Shown: positions 41,301 to 50,874 of the stretch, one piece after another
Position numbering within the stretch: the first letter of the stretch is position 1
Layout: the number at the start of each line of letters is the position of its first letter
Origin: Euglena gracilis
Taxonomy: Eukaryota > Euglenida > Euglenophyceae > Euglenales
Reading direction: 5' to 3'
NCBI GenBank assembly: GCA_039621445.1
Contig: CP154957.1
Location: forward strand, 248,001-312,000
DNA length: 64,000 nucleotides
Notes under the pieces: generated by a model
What the model was told of the DNA's origin: nothing
The model's input: only the letters and a program-made list of their open reading frames with translations
Database searches by the model: none
Made by a program: the position numbers and the translations under genes

Positions 41301-42846
41301 CAAGCGCGACGCCGATCGGCGGCCCTCGGATGCTCCGGAAACCGGAAGTCCGAAGGCCCCGGCAAAATCAAAGCCGGGCGCCGCACCTTGTAAGCCCGCA
41401 CCGAAATCTGGTGATCAGCCCCCACCGAAAGGCGGTGGTGCTGCTGGCGGCCAGAGTGCTGCATCCTCCTGTCGGGGATTAACCTCGGGACAAGGATTCA
41501 CGCACCTCACAGCATCCGGTTATGGGAAAACCTCACAGCCGGGACCTTCGTCAAAGGGGCAGGGAAAATCCCGCGCCTCAACAGCCGAGACACCTTCGGA
41601 AGACGAAGTTATCATCGACTGGAACGCGGTCAATCAGGATGATCCTGAGATTCATGACCTGAAAAACAGGTACATGATGATCGACCACAAACTGAGGACA
41701 CAGCAATGCCTCAACCGGTGGATTGAGCCACTGTTCTGTCAAGGCCGAAAATGGTCCTTTGATCAGAACGTGACCTGGAATTATTACAATTCCAGATCCC
41801 CCCGTGTTTTGGCCCAATACTTCGGTGAGGAATTCCTCACATCGACAAACACGGAAAACCGTTTTGTGTGGCTTTGCACTGTATGCCACAAGATGTATAA
41901 CAGTGCACCTGACCTGGGATTACCCCTCGTCCATGTGTGCAACCCTGTGGATCGGAAATCGTTCCACAAGGATGTATACATCCCCAACTGTGCCGCCTTG
42001 GTATGCGCCAAGTGCGTGGACAGTTGGACCCACAAGCACAATTTTAGCTACACCGAGCGAGACGGTACGAATGTACCGATACTCTGCGTCAATTGCCTTC
42101 GAGGTACCTTCTGGCAGACTGCGGAAGGCGCAGTTCGCACAATCGTGCCAAGTGCCCAGAAGCCACTGGAGGAATACTCCACCTTGCACAAAAAGTACAA
42201 GAATTTTTTCAAGTACTCCAACCTGAAGCTGGACGACTACCGCCACACGGGAATGGCCCGTGGGTGGCAGATCGACAGTGGGGCGTTACGCCTCGCTGCT
42301 GAGGAAGCAGGGGTAAGATTACCTTACCTCTGGGAGACAGCGGACGAGGAAAAGATATTTTTCCGCCTGTTCACAACCCAGGACCGAAACGGTCGCTGGT
42401 GCCTGCCACAATGGCCACCCGAAGAACACGGGATGACCTGGAAAGACTGGCTTGGGGCCGTATTACGACCCCATACAGTCCGCGCAGAATGTGCGTATCA
42501 CATGCCGATTGACTTCCACCCGGGGAATGCCCCGCAGGTGTCAGCCAATCACCCACGGATGAATCACTTCATCTGGCCAGCCACTCTGCCCAGGAAATTC
42601 TGGGAGAAGCTGCAATGGTTCCTCGCGGAAAGAGCGAGTGTAACCAAGCACACAGTCCCCGAAGGATGGGTTCGGGACTGGGTGGCACCTGATTTCGAAT
42701 ACGAATCGCCAGAAACCTGGCTCGTAGATAGGCCACCACCACCTCAATTCCAGATGGTCCTTGTGGAAGATCCCTTGGATCCCTCCTTGATTATTGGCGG
42801 CTGGAACGGATGTAATGCCGAAACGGCATTACCAAGGGCCATGTAA
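38332..42846 (+). CDS. Post-pol ORF 2, 1504-residue protein with KG-rich linker and Cys clusters
   Basis: The longest intact frame of the window. In order: a Pro/Ala-rich start (1-175); a Lys/Gly repeat linker (KGKGKG, then GKGGKA units, about 178-240); a globular region (about 245-660) with C426, C429, H464 and C466 as a possible zinc site and the aromatic segment FWELWFWLGYPCQNFG; a Pro/Thr/Glu-rich disordered stretch (about 690-1100); and a globular C-terminal region. The last holds a Cys cluster C1182-x2-C1185, H1201/C1203, C1220, C1225, C1228, C1252-x2-C1255, which is RING- or PHD-like in spacing though not a standard match. No RNase, protease or membrane motif was recognised. It lies on the same strand as pol with the same clean composition. 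It may be a gag-like, envelope-position or accessory protein, or a separate gene next to the element. RNA binding through the KG linker is plausible but not shown. Confidence 0.8.
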   Translation: MTIQRQIARRPPVSAGQGYPAWAEMTREERQQYDAAVSALTGVPAPSRSSQPARQQDVAVAEAPPARPTSSAAGKRDRGPENLTPQPQRRSPRSENPPAAMHVDAEEEAPPAPDVTAERARPETRPSPVAPVYSNRGDAKQEFARTPSTESVTYPVFTPEDPEYWDYLATFEWLSNTKGKGKGKGKGKGKGKGQEKGGKAPPGKGGKAAWPTPGKGGKSAGPLAGKGGKAAELSKKKDDDVTVVFTYLKGIWPKIDEDLRQFTHASNVIHRPPDAVLEVVQNRMYDHCKRFFYSSELYAFEGYPHSDEIVLDRMSGFWELWFWLGYPCQNFGIFTDRNGHTYADCLGTCPDDETFVAQLKEIFNHMYSVGALGIQSKYYPLAEKLQAQAAVMFTRNLQVYLDSMYGTLFKVLDIDLAYPQRYKLECQFCKEVHIADFWGFGERGKPPPTAESAGSQPTRRFLLHQCRNPQIGTQDRKVLKQHRQKIFLLQQYWHRAWITCVLEVYIFFLEQMTTDVDIHRKWLPRGYTEVDARPHDPDRRRMNLRPEWEQAECGLRDHQDTQFGDILDWKEFEPFFAAREVSHTRYAVPLPAFLEDTGEQGMGWNLRSQWEDLCLINEDEPQPPPGSWVRASWPPPYPNSDRSESISFYRLSDAQGCYRSGKDPRTAAQLHTEDYPPEAEEEEETVPMAEDEPQPAEPPARETRSPSVVMLDTVAEIAQRPGSPTCEMTPVPLSPASLGTTGRPTPPRENPPETGPHTPEVLRLKLPVPGETPLTEEPAEEPTSGEERRTSLGGRVLGGLRSLIEVVTPRGTAASSSTAAAEAAQPAEDTPDTTAMVEDEPPPAAAPPPVSEATRTEGEQTAMAVETIATVPVRDEPVSAPVAPYEARDEPAPQRTSTSTAPKHPGTRTPAPEKQTERTSMPPPQAQPARGAQTKPTSTPSPTATPGKPTEAARERVGRPSARETPAEGQRRSVSGRRPPSQASPRTWASKRDADRRPSDAPETGSPKAPAKSKPGAAPCKPAPKSGDQPPPKGGGAAGGQSAASSCRGLTSGQGFTHLTASGYGKTSQPGPSSKGQGKSRASTAETPSEDEVIIDWNAVNQDDPEIHDLKNRYMMIDHKLRTQQCLNRWIEPLFCQGRKWSFDQNVTWNYYNSRSPRVLAQYFGEEFLTSTNTENRFVWLCTVCHKMYNSAPDLGLPLVHVCNPVDRKSFHKDVYIPNCAALVCAKCVDSWTHKHNFSYTERDGTNVPILCVNCLRGTFWQTAEGAVRTIVPSAQKPLEEYSTLHKKYKNFFKYSNLKLDDYRHTGMARGWQIDSGALRLAAEEAGVRLPYLWETADEEKIFFRLFTTQDRNGRWCLPQWPPEEHGMTWKDWLGAVLRPHTVRAECAYHMPIDFHPGNAPQVSANHPRMNHFIWPATLPRKFWEKLQWFLAERASVTKHTVPEGWVRDWVAPDFEYESPETWLVDRPPPPQFQMVLVEDPLDPSLIIGGWNGCNAETALPRAM

Positions 42847-43257
42847 GTAGTGCCTTCATTGAGCCTGGACATCCATATACTATACATACATACATATATA
42901 ATATATTACCTACCATAATATATACATTATCTATAGACATGCTCTAATAATATACATATATATCTTATACTATATATATATAATATATATATGGATATAT
43001 AAGTATATATATATCTATCGATATATAATACTATAGTATCTATCTATCCTATATCTCTATATATATATATATATATCCATTACTTATAGCTATAATATAA
43101 TATCTCTATCGTCCTCATTATCATCTCTCTCCTAGCATCTATCTCTCTCTCAGCTAATCTATACTTATCTCTCTCATATATATCTCTCTCTCTCTCTCTC
43201 TATCTCAATTCTCTCTCTTCCTCTCCTATATCTCTCTCTCTATCCTCTCTCTTCACT
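42847..43257. repeat. AT- and CT-rich simple-sequence region
   Basis: Irregular TATA/ATAC repeats (42880-43080) pass into TCTC/TCTA repeats (43080-43257). They begin 30 bp after the large ORF and could mark the 3' limit of the element. Confidence 0.85.
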
Positions 43258-44440
43258 CTAAGCTCTGGATGGAAGCATCCAAGAGCCCCCCCCCCCCTCT
43301 CCGCCACGAGCCCCCCTCTGCCAATGGCCATCCGGACGGAAACCGTCTGCAAGAGGTAATCGCCTCTTATTGCGTCGTGAAGGAGCTACTGCTGTGAAGA
43401 CCTTGGCAGCCGGGAAACCTGGCAAGCCGCTAAGTGACACACAGCACACAGCGCGCACGCCGTAATAATAGGCCAACTTGTCACTTTTCGGCCCTAAGGC
43501 CTCTTAAGGCTGCCAGACAGCAAAAATTTTGTTCTGGCCTAAGCCAGCCCCCCCTATCCTCCCTACTTTCCCCCCACCCCCGCAAAGCTGTCGCCGGCAG
43601 TCGGTTTTGTAAGTAGGCTTTCGTTTCCTAGTGCGGATATGACCGCCTAGGAGCCCTTTCCGGGTATGACCAGGATAGGAGCCTGCCCCCCCCCTTCCAC
43701 ACCTCTCCCCTCGGGTTTTCAGCGAATCGCTTGACCAACCCCGCGTGCCTTTGGCACACCCAAAGTGGGTGGATGGGACACTTTGTCAGGAAACCTGCCA
43801 AGCCCCGTTTCCCACAGTGGGCTTTTTCACACCCCACCTAAGCCGAAACGGCTAATAGGTAACCGCGATACGCGGCTAACCTTTTGCGCGTTTTTGGGCT
43901 TTGGGTGGATGCCACTGTGCGGAAAGGAGACACACCGAATGGCGAAGTGAACCCCACCTGGGGCAGTGCCAGATATCCTGACTGGACCTGGGAACCCCTG
44001 GTCCATGAAGGAAATCGGGCGTAGCCCTGGGAGGGGGATGTGTACCAGGCACGTCCCAGCTCTGTAGGATATCTGCAGAGTGGGTTCTGTGACGGTCGCA
44101 CCACTGTTGAAATCCACAGCTGGTAAGATCGTGGCAGACCCTTCTGGGATCTGCCCCTGGACACGTCAGCACTTTTCTCTCCTTCCCCCACAGGTGGTAT
44201 TCTTCACTGTCATCAACCCCAAGTTTGACCATTGGTTTTGTCAGAGGGAAAAACCCTCGGAACAATCGAACTTGATCTCAGAAGAAACTTCTGATTCTTT
44301 GCTTTGTGCTTTGCTTCTTGGGGAATTGGGAAGAAAAGGGGAAAACCACTTTTCGTTACTCCAAAGACTTTTCCCTATCATAAGTAGGCTGCGCACCAAG
44401 GCGAAAGCGAAAGGCTTTTACAGAAAGTTCCAAAAAGGGG
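43258..44440. other. No recognised gene between the two retroelements
   Basis: Small direct and inverted repeats occur (GGATATGACCGCCTAGGAGCC and GGTATGACCAGGATAGGAGCC near 43635-43680; a GGCTAAT/CGCGGCTAACC pair near 43850). One of the two long terminal repeats of the chromovirus or the 5' part of the DIRS element could lie here, but no partner copy is in the window. Confidence 0.3.
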
Positions 44441-44449
44441 AAAAGGGAA

Positions 44450-45270
44450 AGCTTTGGACGTACACTAAAGGACCAATTAAGAGAGATAAAAATTCTGCTG
44501 GACACCTGGGGGGGCAGACCCTTCCCCCAAAGTGCAACCAGGGAGTTGCACTCAGACAGCAGTACCCATGCCTGGGGGGGGCTGGACATTCGAACAGGCA
44601 AAATTGTGCAAGAATTTTGGAGGGAAAACTCCATTTTGCACATAAATGTCAAAGAATCAAATAATTAAGTGCAGCAATAAGCACATTTCAAAGCCCCAGC
44701 CAGCCAGGGGAAACTGTGTCCCTATCCGTGGAAAATCAATTAATTTACTATTACTTAACAAAGGGGGGGGCAGAAAAGACCCTTTCAATTCCATGCTAAG
44801 ACATTTATTCAAATGGTGCATGGAGCACAACATAAAACTGCAAGTAAAGTGGGTCCCCTCCAAGGAATGCCTGGCAGACCCCATAAGCAGGAGGGAAAAG
44901 GACAGGGGGGATTATTCCTGGACCCCCAACTTTTTCAATGGCTGAGGCAGCAGTTCAAAAATTACATCAACCTAAAAACAGACCTTTTTGCCTCCCCAGG
45001 CAACAGAAAACAGCAACAATTTGTGGCCAGGTGGCCCCACTGGAAGCAACAGCAGTGGACGCTTTGCAATGTCCACTGGACAACATGGAGGGACTTTATG
45101 CAAACCCCCCCTGATCTGTAATCCAAAAATTTCTCCCAGATTAAAAATGTTTCCAAAGGCCAAAGTTTTGATGGTCACCCCCTACTAGGATTCAGCCACA
45201 TGGTGGCCCCAGTTAATAAAAATGAAAGTTCCAGGGACCCCCTGCCTGAAAATCACCCCCTACATGGGCA
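44450..45270 (+). pseudogene. DIRS RNase H and Dam-like methyltransferase remnant
   Basis: RNase H: LREIKILLDTW, HSDSSTHAWGGLDIRTGK (first Asp), HINVKES, then LSVENQLIYYYLTKGGGRKD with Glu where Asp is usual, and VKWVPSKECLADPISR. The Dam-like part: KTDLFASPGNRKQQQFVARW, then VDALQCPLDNMEGLYANPP with a stop where the motif NPPW needs Trp (about 45113). Then LMVTPY and, in a new frame, SATWW. In adenine methyltransferases the (D/N)PP(Y/F/W) box binds the target base. At least five frame breaks or stops, so it is not functional as it stands. Confidence 0.75.
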
Positions 45271-45289
45271 TGTTCACCAATTGCAGGGG

Positions 45290-46215
45290 GAAAAATGCCA
45301 CCCCCCTACGTGGCCCCTGCTTTGCATGATTTGCTCAGGCAAATTCTGGAGGGGAAACAAATACAAAATACAACCATTAACGTTTTCCTAAGAAGAAACC
45401 CCAGCTTAAAGCGTTATCAAAGCGCCTTTACGCTTTTATGGGTGATTTTGGACAAAATGGTGGTACCCCCCCTTGAAGCCACCACTGACCAAGTGGTTGA
45501 CGCTTTAATTCAACTGTTCCAATTTTCAAAGGCCCAAGCACGCAATGCATACAGTGCTATGCTTTTAATCCCTGGCTTTGGTGGCCTAAAGTTACATGGC
45601 ATGTTGGCACCTTATAAAAAGCTTTGGAACCAAAACCTGGAGAAATATGGTGCAATCTGGGATGCTCTCCCAATCCTCCTGGGGCTGGCACAGTCCCCCC
45701 TGCCCTCTGATATATGTACATTACGTACACAACTCATTTTCTGTTCACGAATCCTCTGTTTATACAGAAGTTCAGATTTGGCACAGGTCCAAAGAACCAC
45801 CAGTGTGTTGGGGGGGGGCACCCTACATCAAAATTAAACGTAAAGGTCAAAAACTCCATAAGTGGGAGCGAGTTGTCTCCATTCTCCAATGCCCCCAAAT
45901 CAGTCCCTTTCATTTAATGATGTCTTATGTGGCAGCGTTTCTTTATGAAACCTGCGGGCCCCCTCCACAAAGCCATTAAGGCAGATACCATTGCTTCCAC
46001 CACCAAAGAATTTTTGTCCAAACAGGGGGTACCCCCCCAGGTGTGGGACCCCACTCCACCAGAGGGGCAGGGGTTGGTTTACTCAAAAAATTGGGCCTTT
46101 CGGCCCAAGAAGTTTGTGAAATTGGTCAATGGAAGGGGGTGGAGGCTTTCACGGCCCACTATCAAAGACTTGGAGCCCAAGGTGCTTTGGAAGGTGCCCT
46201 GGCCCCCCTTTTTTC
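45290..46215 (+). pseudogene. DIRS tyrosine recombinase remnant
   Basis: The N-terminal part reads FLRRNPSLKRYQSAFTLLWV and QLFQFSKAQARNAYSAMLLI. The first catalytic Arg lies in LCLYRSSDLAQVQRT (about 45763-45790). After frame changes near 45815 and 45950 follow AIKADTIASTTKEFLSKQGV, the HSTRGAG box (His 46052, Arg 46061), GQWKG (46122) and the nucleophile region FTAHYQRLG (Tyr codon 46160-46162). All key residues R, H-x-x-R, W and Y are present, spread over three frames. The enzyme would join and cut DNA strands through the Tyr. Confidence 0.8.
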
Positions 46216-46282
46216 AGTGCACAATCTGGCCTCACAATGGCAAAGTGCGAAGCCCGAGGTGTCTCGCATTCCCTCGAGGCAG

Positions 46283-46610
46283 GCCGAAAAGGGAGGGAGG
46301 GGCACCGAGGGCGAAGCGCAAAGACATTGTGAGCCCGATCCCCCCACCCATATACGAAAATTTTTCTTCGAACGCCCTCGGTCAGAAGATGGGGGCCAGG
46401 GGGGGAGGTGGGGGGGGGACCCCCCGAGGGAAAAAGAAAGCACCATTGTCGCCACGCCGGAGACAATGCAGCCAACTCCGGCGAGGCGGGACTAGCCGGA
46501 CCTCCTAACCCGGCGCAGCGAGCAATCGCACAACAGACCGCCGGCGAGCAAGGCATATGGCCTCACAATGTCTTTGTGCTTCGCCCTCTGTGTCCCTTCC
46601 TCCCTTTCCG
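46283..46610. repeat. Inverted repeat near the DIRS 3' end
   Basis: AGGGCGAAGCGCAAAGACAT and flanks (46283-46332) pair with 46562-46612 over about 48 bp with a few mismatches. In addition TGGCCTCACAA and AGCCCGAGGTGTC occur as direct repeats (46230-46265, 46680-46708). DIRS elements have inverted terminal repeats and an internal complementary region. Confidence 0.6.
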
Positions 46611-46639
46611 GCTTGGGGGTACGATTATGGGTGTCGAAG

Positions 46640-47245
46640 GGCTCATTAGGAATTAGCCAACTCCAGCGAACAAGGCATGGCCTCACAAGGGCAAGGAGCC
46701 CGAGGTGTCGTTTTCTTCCCCCATTGGCCCCTGTTTTAGTTTTCCCCCCTCCTTTGGCCCCCTTTTCAGTGGTTGGGTGTGTCACGACAGGGAGGCGGGT
46801 GGGATCGGCCCTTTGGGCCTCCTAATGGGAGGTTTGGGCCCCAAGCCCGCCCCAGGCACCTTTGGAGTATGCTAGACCAAAAAAAAAACCCCCCCCCAAA
46901 GAGCCCCCCCCCCCCCGACCAGGGAGGAATGGACACCAAAGGCCAAGCACAAAGGCCTTTTGAGGTGTCTACCCAAACTGCCCATCCACGGGGGGTTTCG
47001 ACACGAAAAATAGAAGCCTGCCAAAAAGCCTGCCGCCAGAGGTTCCTGGAATCCCCCCCAGAATTGGTTTCACTGATGACACAGGAAGATTTTAAAAAAT
47101 TGTCCTAAGAGAGCATGGAACAATTAACACATTCTTGAAAACAAACATGCCTGAAAAAAATGCCAGAAATTGCCACAGAATACAGAGAATATTGAGAGAA
47201 TTATCCGTGGCCTCCTCTGTTGGGTCCCAAGGTTACAAAAGCCCA
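46640..47245 (+). other. No firm gene; short frame with SPPELVSLMTQEDFKKLS end
   Basis: A frame ending at 47108 closes with KIEACQKACRQRFLESPPEL and VSLMTQEDFKKLS, which is protein-like but unrecognised. C and A runs precede it. Confidence 0.25.
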
Positions 47246-47249
47246 AAAG

Positions 47250-47657
47250 ATGTCTGAGCAGGACGGACAGCCTCCGAATGGTTTCTACTCCCAGAATCGG
47301 GATTTCCTTGCGCCAGAGACGACCAATGAAGACAACCAAGCATCCCGATCTCGCCCCGGGGTTATGTTTCTCCAGTCAGACCGCAGGAATTGAAGTCCTT
47401 GCTTCTGCAGCATCAACAACTTGTTGGCAGTTGCACCCATGCGCCAACTCCAAAAAAACTTGATTGCGCATAACGTCCCTCGACTCACATCTTGTTTTGG
47501 GGAACATTCCTGCCGACCGCATAATCATTCGAGCATCTCTATCCCCGAGTCCCCCTGTCCAGCAAAAAAAAAAGTGAAAACAGAAGACAACTCTGCTGAA
47601 GTACACTGTGCAAAATTCAGGCCAACCCTATGCGAGCAGGTCTTTTCCATTTTCTGA
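47250..47657 (+). CDS. Two short protein-like frames, possible small spliced gene
   Basis: ATG 47250 opens MSEQDGQPPNGFYSQNRDFL and continues about 47 codons. An acceptor-like TTGCTTCTGCAG (47411) precedes a second frame reading APMRQLQKNLIAHNVPRLTS and PAKKKVKTEDNSAEVHC, the latter with a nuclear-localisation-like KKKVK. A convincing donor between them was not found. Family unknown. Confidence 0.25.
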
Positions 47658-48057
47658 CCCCTTTTGGACTGCAAAGCAAACCCAGCCTCAGGTGAGGGGA
47701 CGAGGCGGATCACACTACATTGAATGGCATTGGAACTTGGAACTTTGCAAGTTAACAGCCCCTGTCAAAGTGGGCTGATGGGGCGATGGCCTCGACATGC
47801 CAACCAATTTGAGCAAAAAGAGGCCAGAAATGTATACGTGAAATTTAACACCAATACACATATATACATAAATTACTACCCAATGGGTTCGGATGGCACC
47901 CGAACCTGCCGAACCCGGTGGCATGTTATTGAACGAATTGGGTAGTCGTTTGGATTTAAGCCAAAATTTTGGCCTAATATTGGGCCTAACTTGAAACTTC
48001 AATCGCACCCCTGATCCCATTCCTTAACGGGGGATGTGCTAGCCCGGCCTCAAAAAA

Positions 48058-48365
48058 AACACACACAAAAATGTGCAAAAAAATGTGCAAAAAATCTGAG
48101 GAAAAAAATGCAAAAAAAAATCACGAAAATGCAAAAATTGCCCCGAATTGCCCCGAACATGGAAAAACATGGCACCAAATTTAAAAGAATTATATGGAAG
48201 TATGCGGAAAATGTCAATTTCGAGAAAAAAATTGGGAAAATGGTCAGAAAAGAATGCGAAGGAAATGCGCAAATCATGCAAAATGTCGCCAAAAGCAACA
48301 AATGAGCTGAAAGAAGACAAACCGAAAAAAATGCGCAAAAATGCACAAAAATGCAAAAAAAAGCG
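48058..48365. repeat. AAAAATGCGCA low-complexity array
   Basis: Words AAAATGTGCAAAAA, AAAATGCAAAAA and ATGCGCAAAAATGC repeat irregularly, the inverse of the 14577-14900 array. Between 48430 and 50100 no gene was recognised; the stretch holds a GT/GC dinucleotide tract (49153-49202) and G- and C-rich blocks (49430-49680). Confidence 0.7.
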
Positions 48366-50136
48366 ACCACTTTCCCCCCCCACCTTAAATAAACTTAGGA
48401 GCAAGGTCCCTGCAAAATCCGGTGGTAATTAATAGCCTCTTGGAAGGGGTTTTAAACGACACACTTGCCATATGCACAACATATTTCTGCTGCGTCCTCT
48501 GAATTTTCGGAGGGACCCAACTATTATCCAAAAAATACGGTTGTTAAAAGAATAGGGTGTTCACATCCCAAAATTAGTCCCAACCCCCCCCCCAAAATGA
48601 GGCCCGGGCCTTGTTTTTTGGGTCCACTGCTGGAAACTGGCAGGGGGTCTCAATTTTTGGATTCTTTCTTGACTGACTGGGGCCGGAAAAAAAAACACCA
48701 TTATTCAGGTTCCCAAAAACACCAAAAATTTCCTTCGGCGCGTCATGAGTTTAAGTGATGTAAGTTGGCGTTTTCCATGTTCTTTGCACTTCAAAAATCT
48801 GAAAATTTTTGAAATTTTATCATTTTTGTCTCAAAAATTGGGTTTTTGTAATTTTTTTTCAGGTAATAATTTCAAAATCTCTGGCACTTTGCGCCGCCTG
48901 GGGGGGTCTTATCTTGGGGGGTCTCTCCGAAGACCCCAGTTCGTTGTACAAATGGGACCCCCGGAGGGGGGCACTGGGAAAACCCTGCCAGATGTGTGGG
49001 TGTGTTGGTGTTACCAAATAAGAGGAAAAAAAGAGGAAAACGTCCACAAAGGCGGTAAAAATTGCCTTGGGGGCGTTGAATGGGTTTTGGGGGAAATTCC
49101 TTATAACTTCAACTGCTTCGAAGGCCCCCCCAAAAAAAACAACAAAAACCGTTGTGTGTGTGTGTGCGTGTGTGCGCGCGCGTGTGTGCGTGCGCGTGCG
49201 TATGGCAGCGTTGGACTTGAAATGTACTTTTTAAATTTTGAGGAACAGCAGAAACTATTAGTCCAAACCCCCATCGTCAAAGATGATTAAAGAAAATTGA
49301 TTTTTTTGATGAATATTTTTCGCGACCCGTCCTGGACAGGGAGACAGAGGGGACCAAGCAGGGCAGGTCCCTCCCCATTCTCGAAACTTTTGGTCATTGA
49401 ATAGTTGACTTGATCCATCAGTTGGGGAATCCAGGGGGGGGGGCAAGGTTGTATGGGAAGGCCTGGGGGGGGTCAGACTCCCCACCCGGGAGGTGGGGGT
49501 GGGTCCACCCCCCCCCCTGCGTGCTGCTGCGGTCGGTGGGGGCAGGGGAACCCCGTCGGTGTTGAGGTTGGTGGAGGGTGGGTACAGGCCACCTCCTCCC
49601 TGAGGAGGGATAAGCCAGACCCCCCCCCCAGATTTTGGGAGGGGGTGTCCGGGTGTCCCTCACTCCACCCTCCTTGGCAGGTTCCAAATATAGCGAAAAA
49701 AATATTTTTTGGCACTATGCCCCGGAAATGAAAAAGAAAAAATATTTTTATATTTTTTTCCTCGGGTTAGAGGATATTGCACGTTTTCGAAGTTTTGGTG
49801 TTTTTCTAAAAAAAAATATTCAAAAAATGAGTATGTTTGGAGTTATTTCAAACAAAAATCAGGAGTTTTTCACAATTTTGGCCTGGTATCCGACCCTTTC
49901 ATCGTCCACAAAACCGAAATTTTCCTGGTCCCCCTTCAGTTTCGAGGGAAGGTGCCAAAAGAAATTTTGACCTGAAAATCTGCCCCCACCCAATCAACCC
50001 CGCCCATGTGGTTTCAGGAATTCCCACACAGCGCTGGTGGGTTTGGCCCCACCCCACCCTCTTCCATCCTCCAGTTTAGAAGAAGTCGTGTCACCTCAGC
50101 CATATAAAAAGCAGGTGCACAGGCGCGCGCGCATGT

Positions 50137-50180
50137 GTGTGTGTGTGTGTGTGTGTGTGCGTGCATGTGGGTGTGGGTGT

Positions 50181-50248
<68 letters not shown>

Positions 50249-50255
50249 AAGCGCG
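50137..50255. repeat. (GT)n tract
   Basis: About 55 GT repeats with a few GGGTGT and GCATGT interruptions; capable of Z-DNA. A complementary CA tract lies at 55431-55490. Confidence 0.95.
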
Positions 50256-50478
50256 TGCGTGCGAGCGAGCGTGCATGTGTGTATGCGCCTGGATATGTGG
50301 GAACACGTCAGTCGCCGCATGATTTGTTTGGGGCCACCAGAAGTGTACAAATGAACAACAAATGGCTTCTCACTGACAGCGCAGGCTTCTGATAAGAGCA
50401 GGCCCATGCTGCAAAACTGCCTTGAATCCTTGAATCATGCAATGGAGACAATGACTTTTTTTTGAAAAATCTGCCATT

Positions 50479-50874
50479 GTGCTGTTCTGCCGTTTAAATG
50501 TGAATGAACGCTGGGACCTTGGAGCTTTGTTTGCATCAGAAAGAAGCCTGGATGGCCATCGACACCCGCATGAAGAGGTGGTGCGGCAACACGTGAACGC
50601 TCACGTTGCCGCCTGCAAAGCAACGGCATTGCATCGGTGCCCACTTGACCCCAATGTGACTGAGGTTCTTTACCAGAACCCTCACCCCCCCCAAATGGTG
50701 GGAACAGCACTGAGCACACCTTTGAAGCGGCCTTCAATTTCACTTCGGGAGCAAGTGAAAGACGACCCGAAAAGCTTCTTGTGGTATGTCGAGTTCGGCC
50801 GCACTTGCCACTCCACCCCGAAGTGGGCCAGCCCGATGTTCATGGAATCCTGCAAGGACAGTTTGGGAAACTGA
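50479..50874 (+). CDS. Hypothetical ORF, 131 codons
   Basis: A frame with balanced composition (NVNERWDLGALFASERSLDG, REQVKDDPKSFLWYVEFGRT) and no low complexity. It shows no motif I recognise and no neighbouring exons. It could be an exon or a chance frame. Positions 50880-51850 hold no recognised gene; 51540-51620 resembles the inside of the 29351-29827 element. Confidence 0.3.
   Translation: MLFCRLNVNERWDLGALFASERSLDGHRHPHEEVVRQHVNAHVAACKATALHRCPLDPNVTEVLYQNPHPPQMVGTALSTPLKRPSISLREQVKDDPKSFLWYVEFGRTCHSTPKWASPMFMESCKDSLGN

Larger units (their letters stand above)
34090..42846 (+). mobile_element. 5'-truncated Ty3/gypsy chromovirus with a long downstream ORF region
   Basis: The order on the plus strand is reverse transcriptase remnant, RNase H, integrase and chromodomain, then two overlapping ORFs of 951 and 4515 bp. 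Gag, protease and the N-terminal reverse transcriptase are missing, and no long terminal repeat pair is visible. Composition is balanced and free of long homopolymers from 34.7 to 42.8 kb, unlike either flank, which argues that pol and the downstream ORFs arrived together. That the downstream ORFs belong to the element is inference. Confidence 0.6.
44440..46620 (+). mobile_element. DIRS-type retrotransposon, 5'-truncated and frameshifted
   Basis: Domain order is RNase H, Dam-like adenine methyltransferase, tyrosine recombinase, the hallmark of DIRS elements, which insert by recombination rather than with an integrase. The reverse transcriptase is essentially missing. An inverted repeat (46283-46330 with 46562-46610) near the 3' end may be part of the complex DIRS termini. 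Many single-base frame breaks, often in G or C runs. Confidence 0.75.

Noticed and set aside
43258-44190. Possible 3' long terminal repeat of the chromovirus
   Set aside because: No TG...CA-bounded repeat pair, primer-binding site or polypurine tract could be identified in the window.
50014-50406. His/Thr or Cys/Val repeat ORFs
   Set aside because: Produced by the GT microsatellite on both strands.
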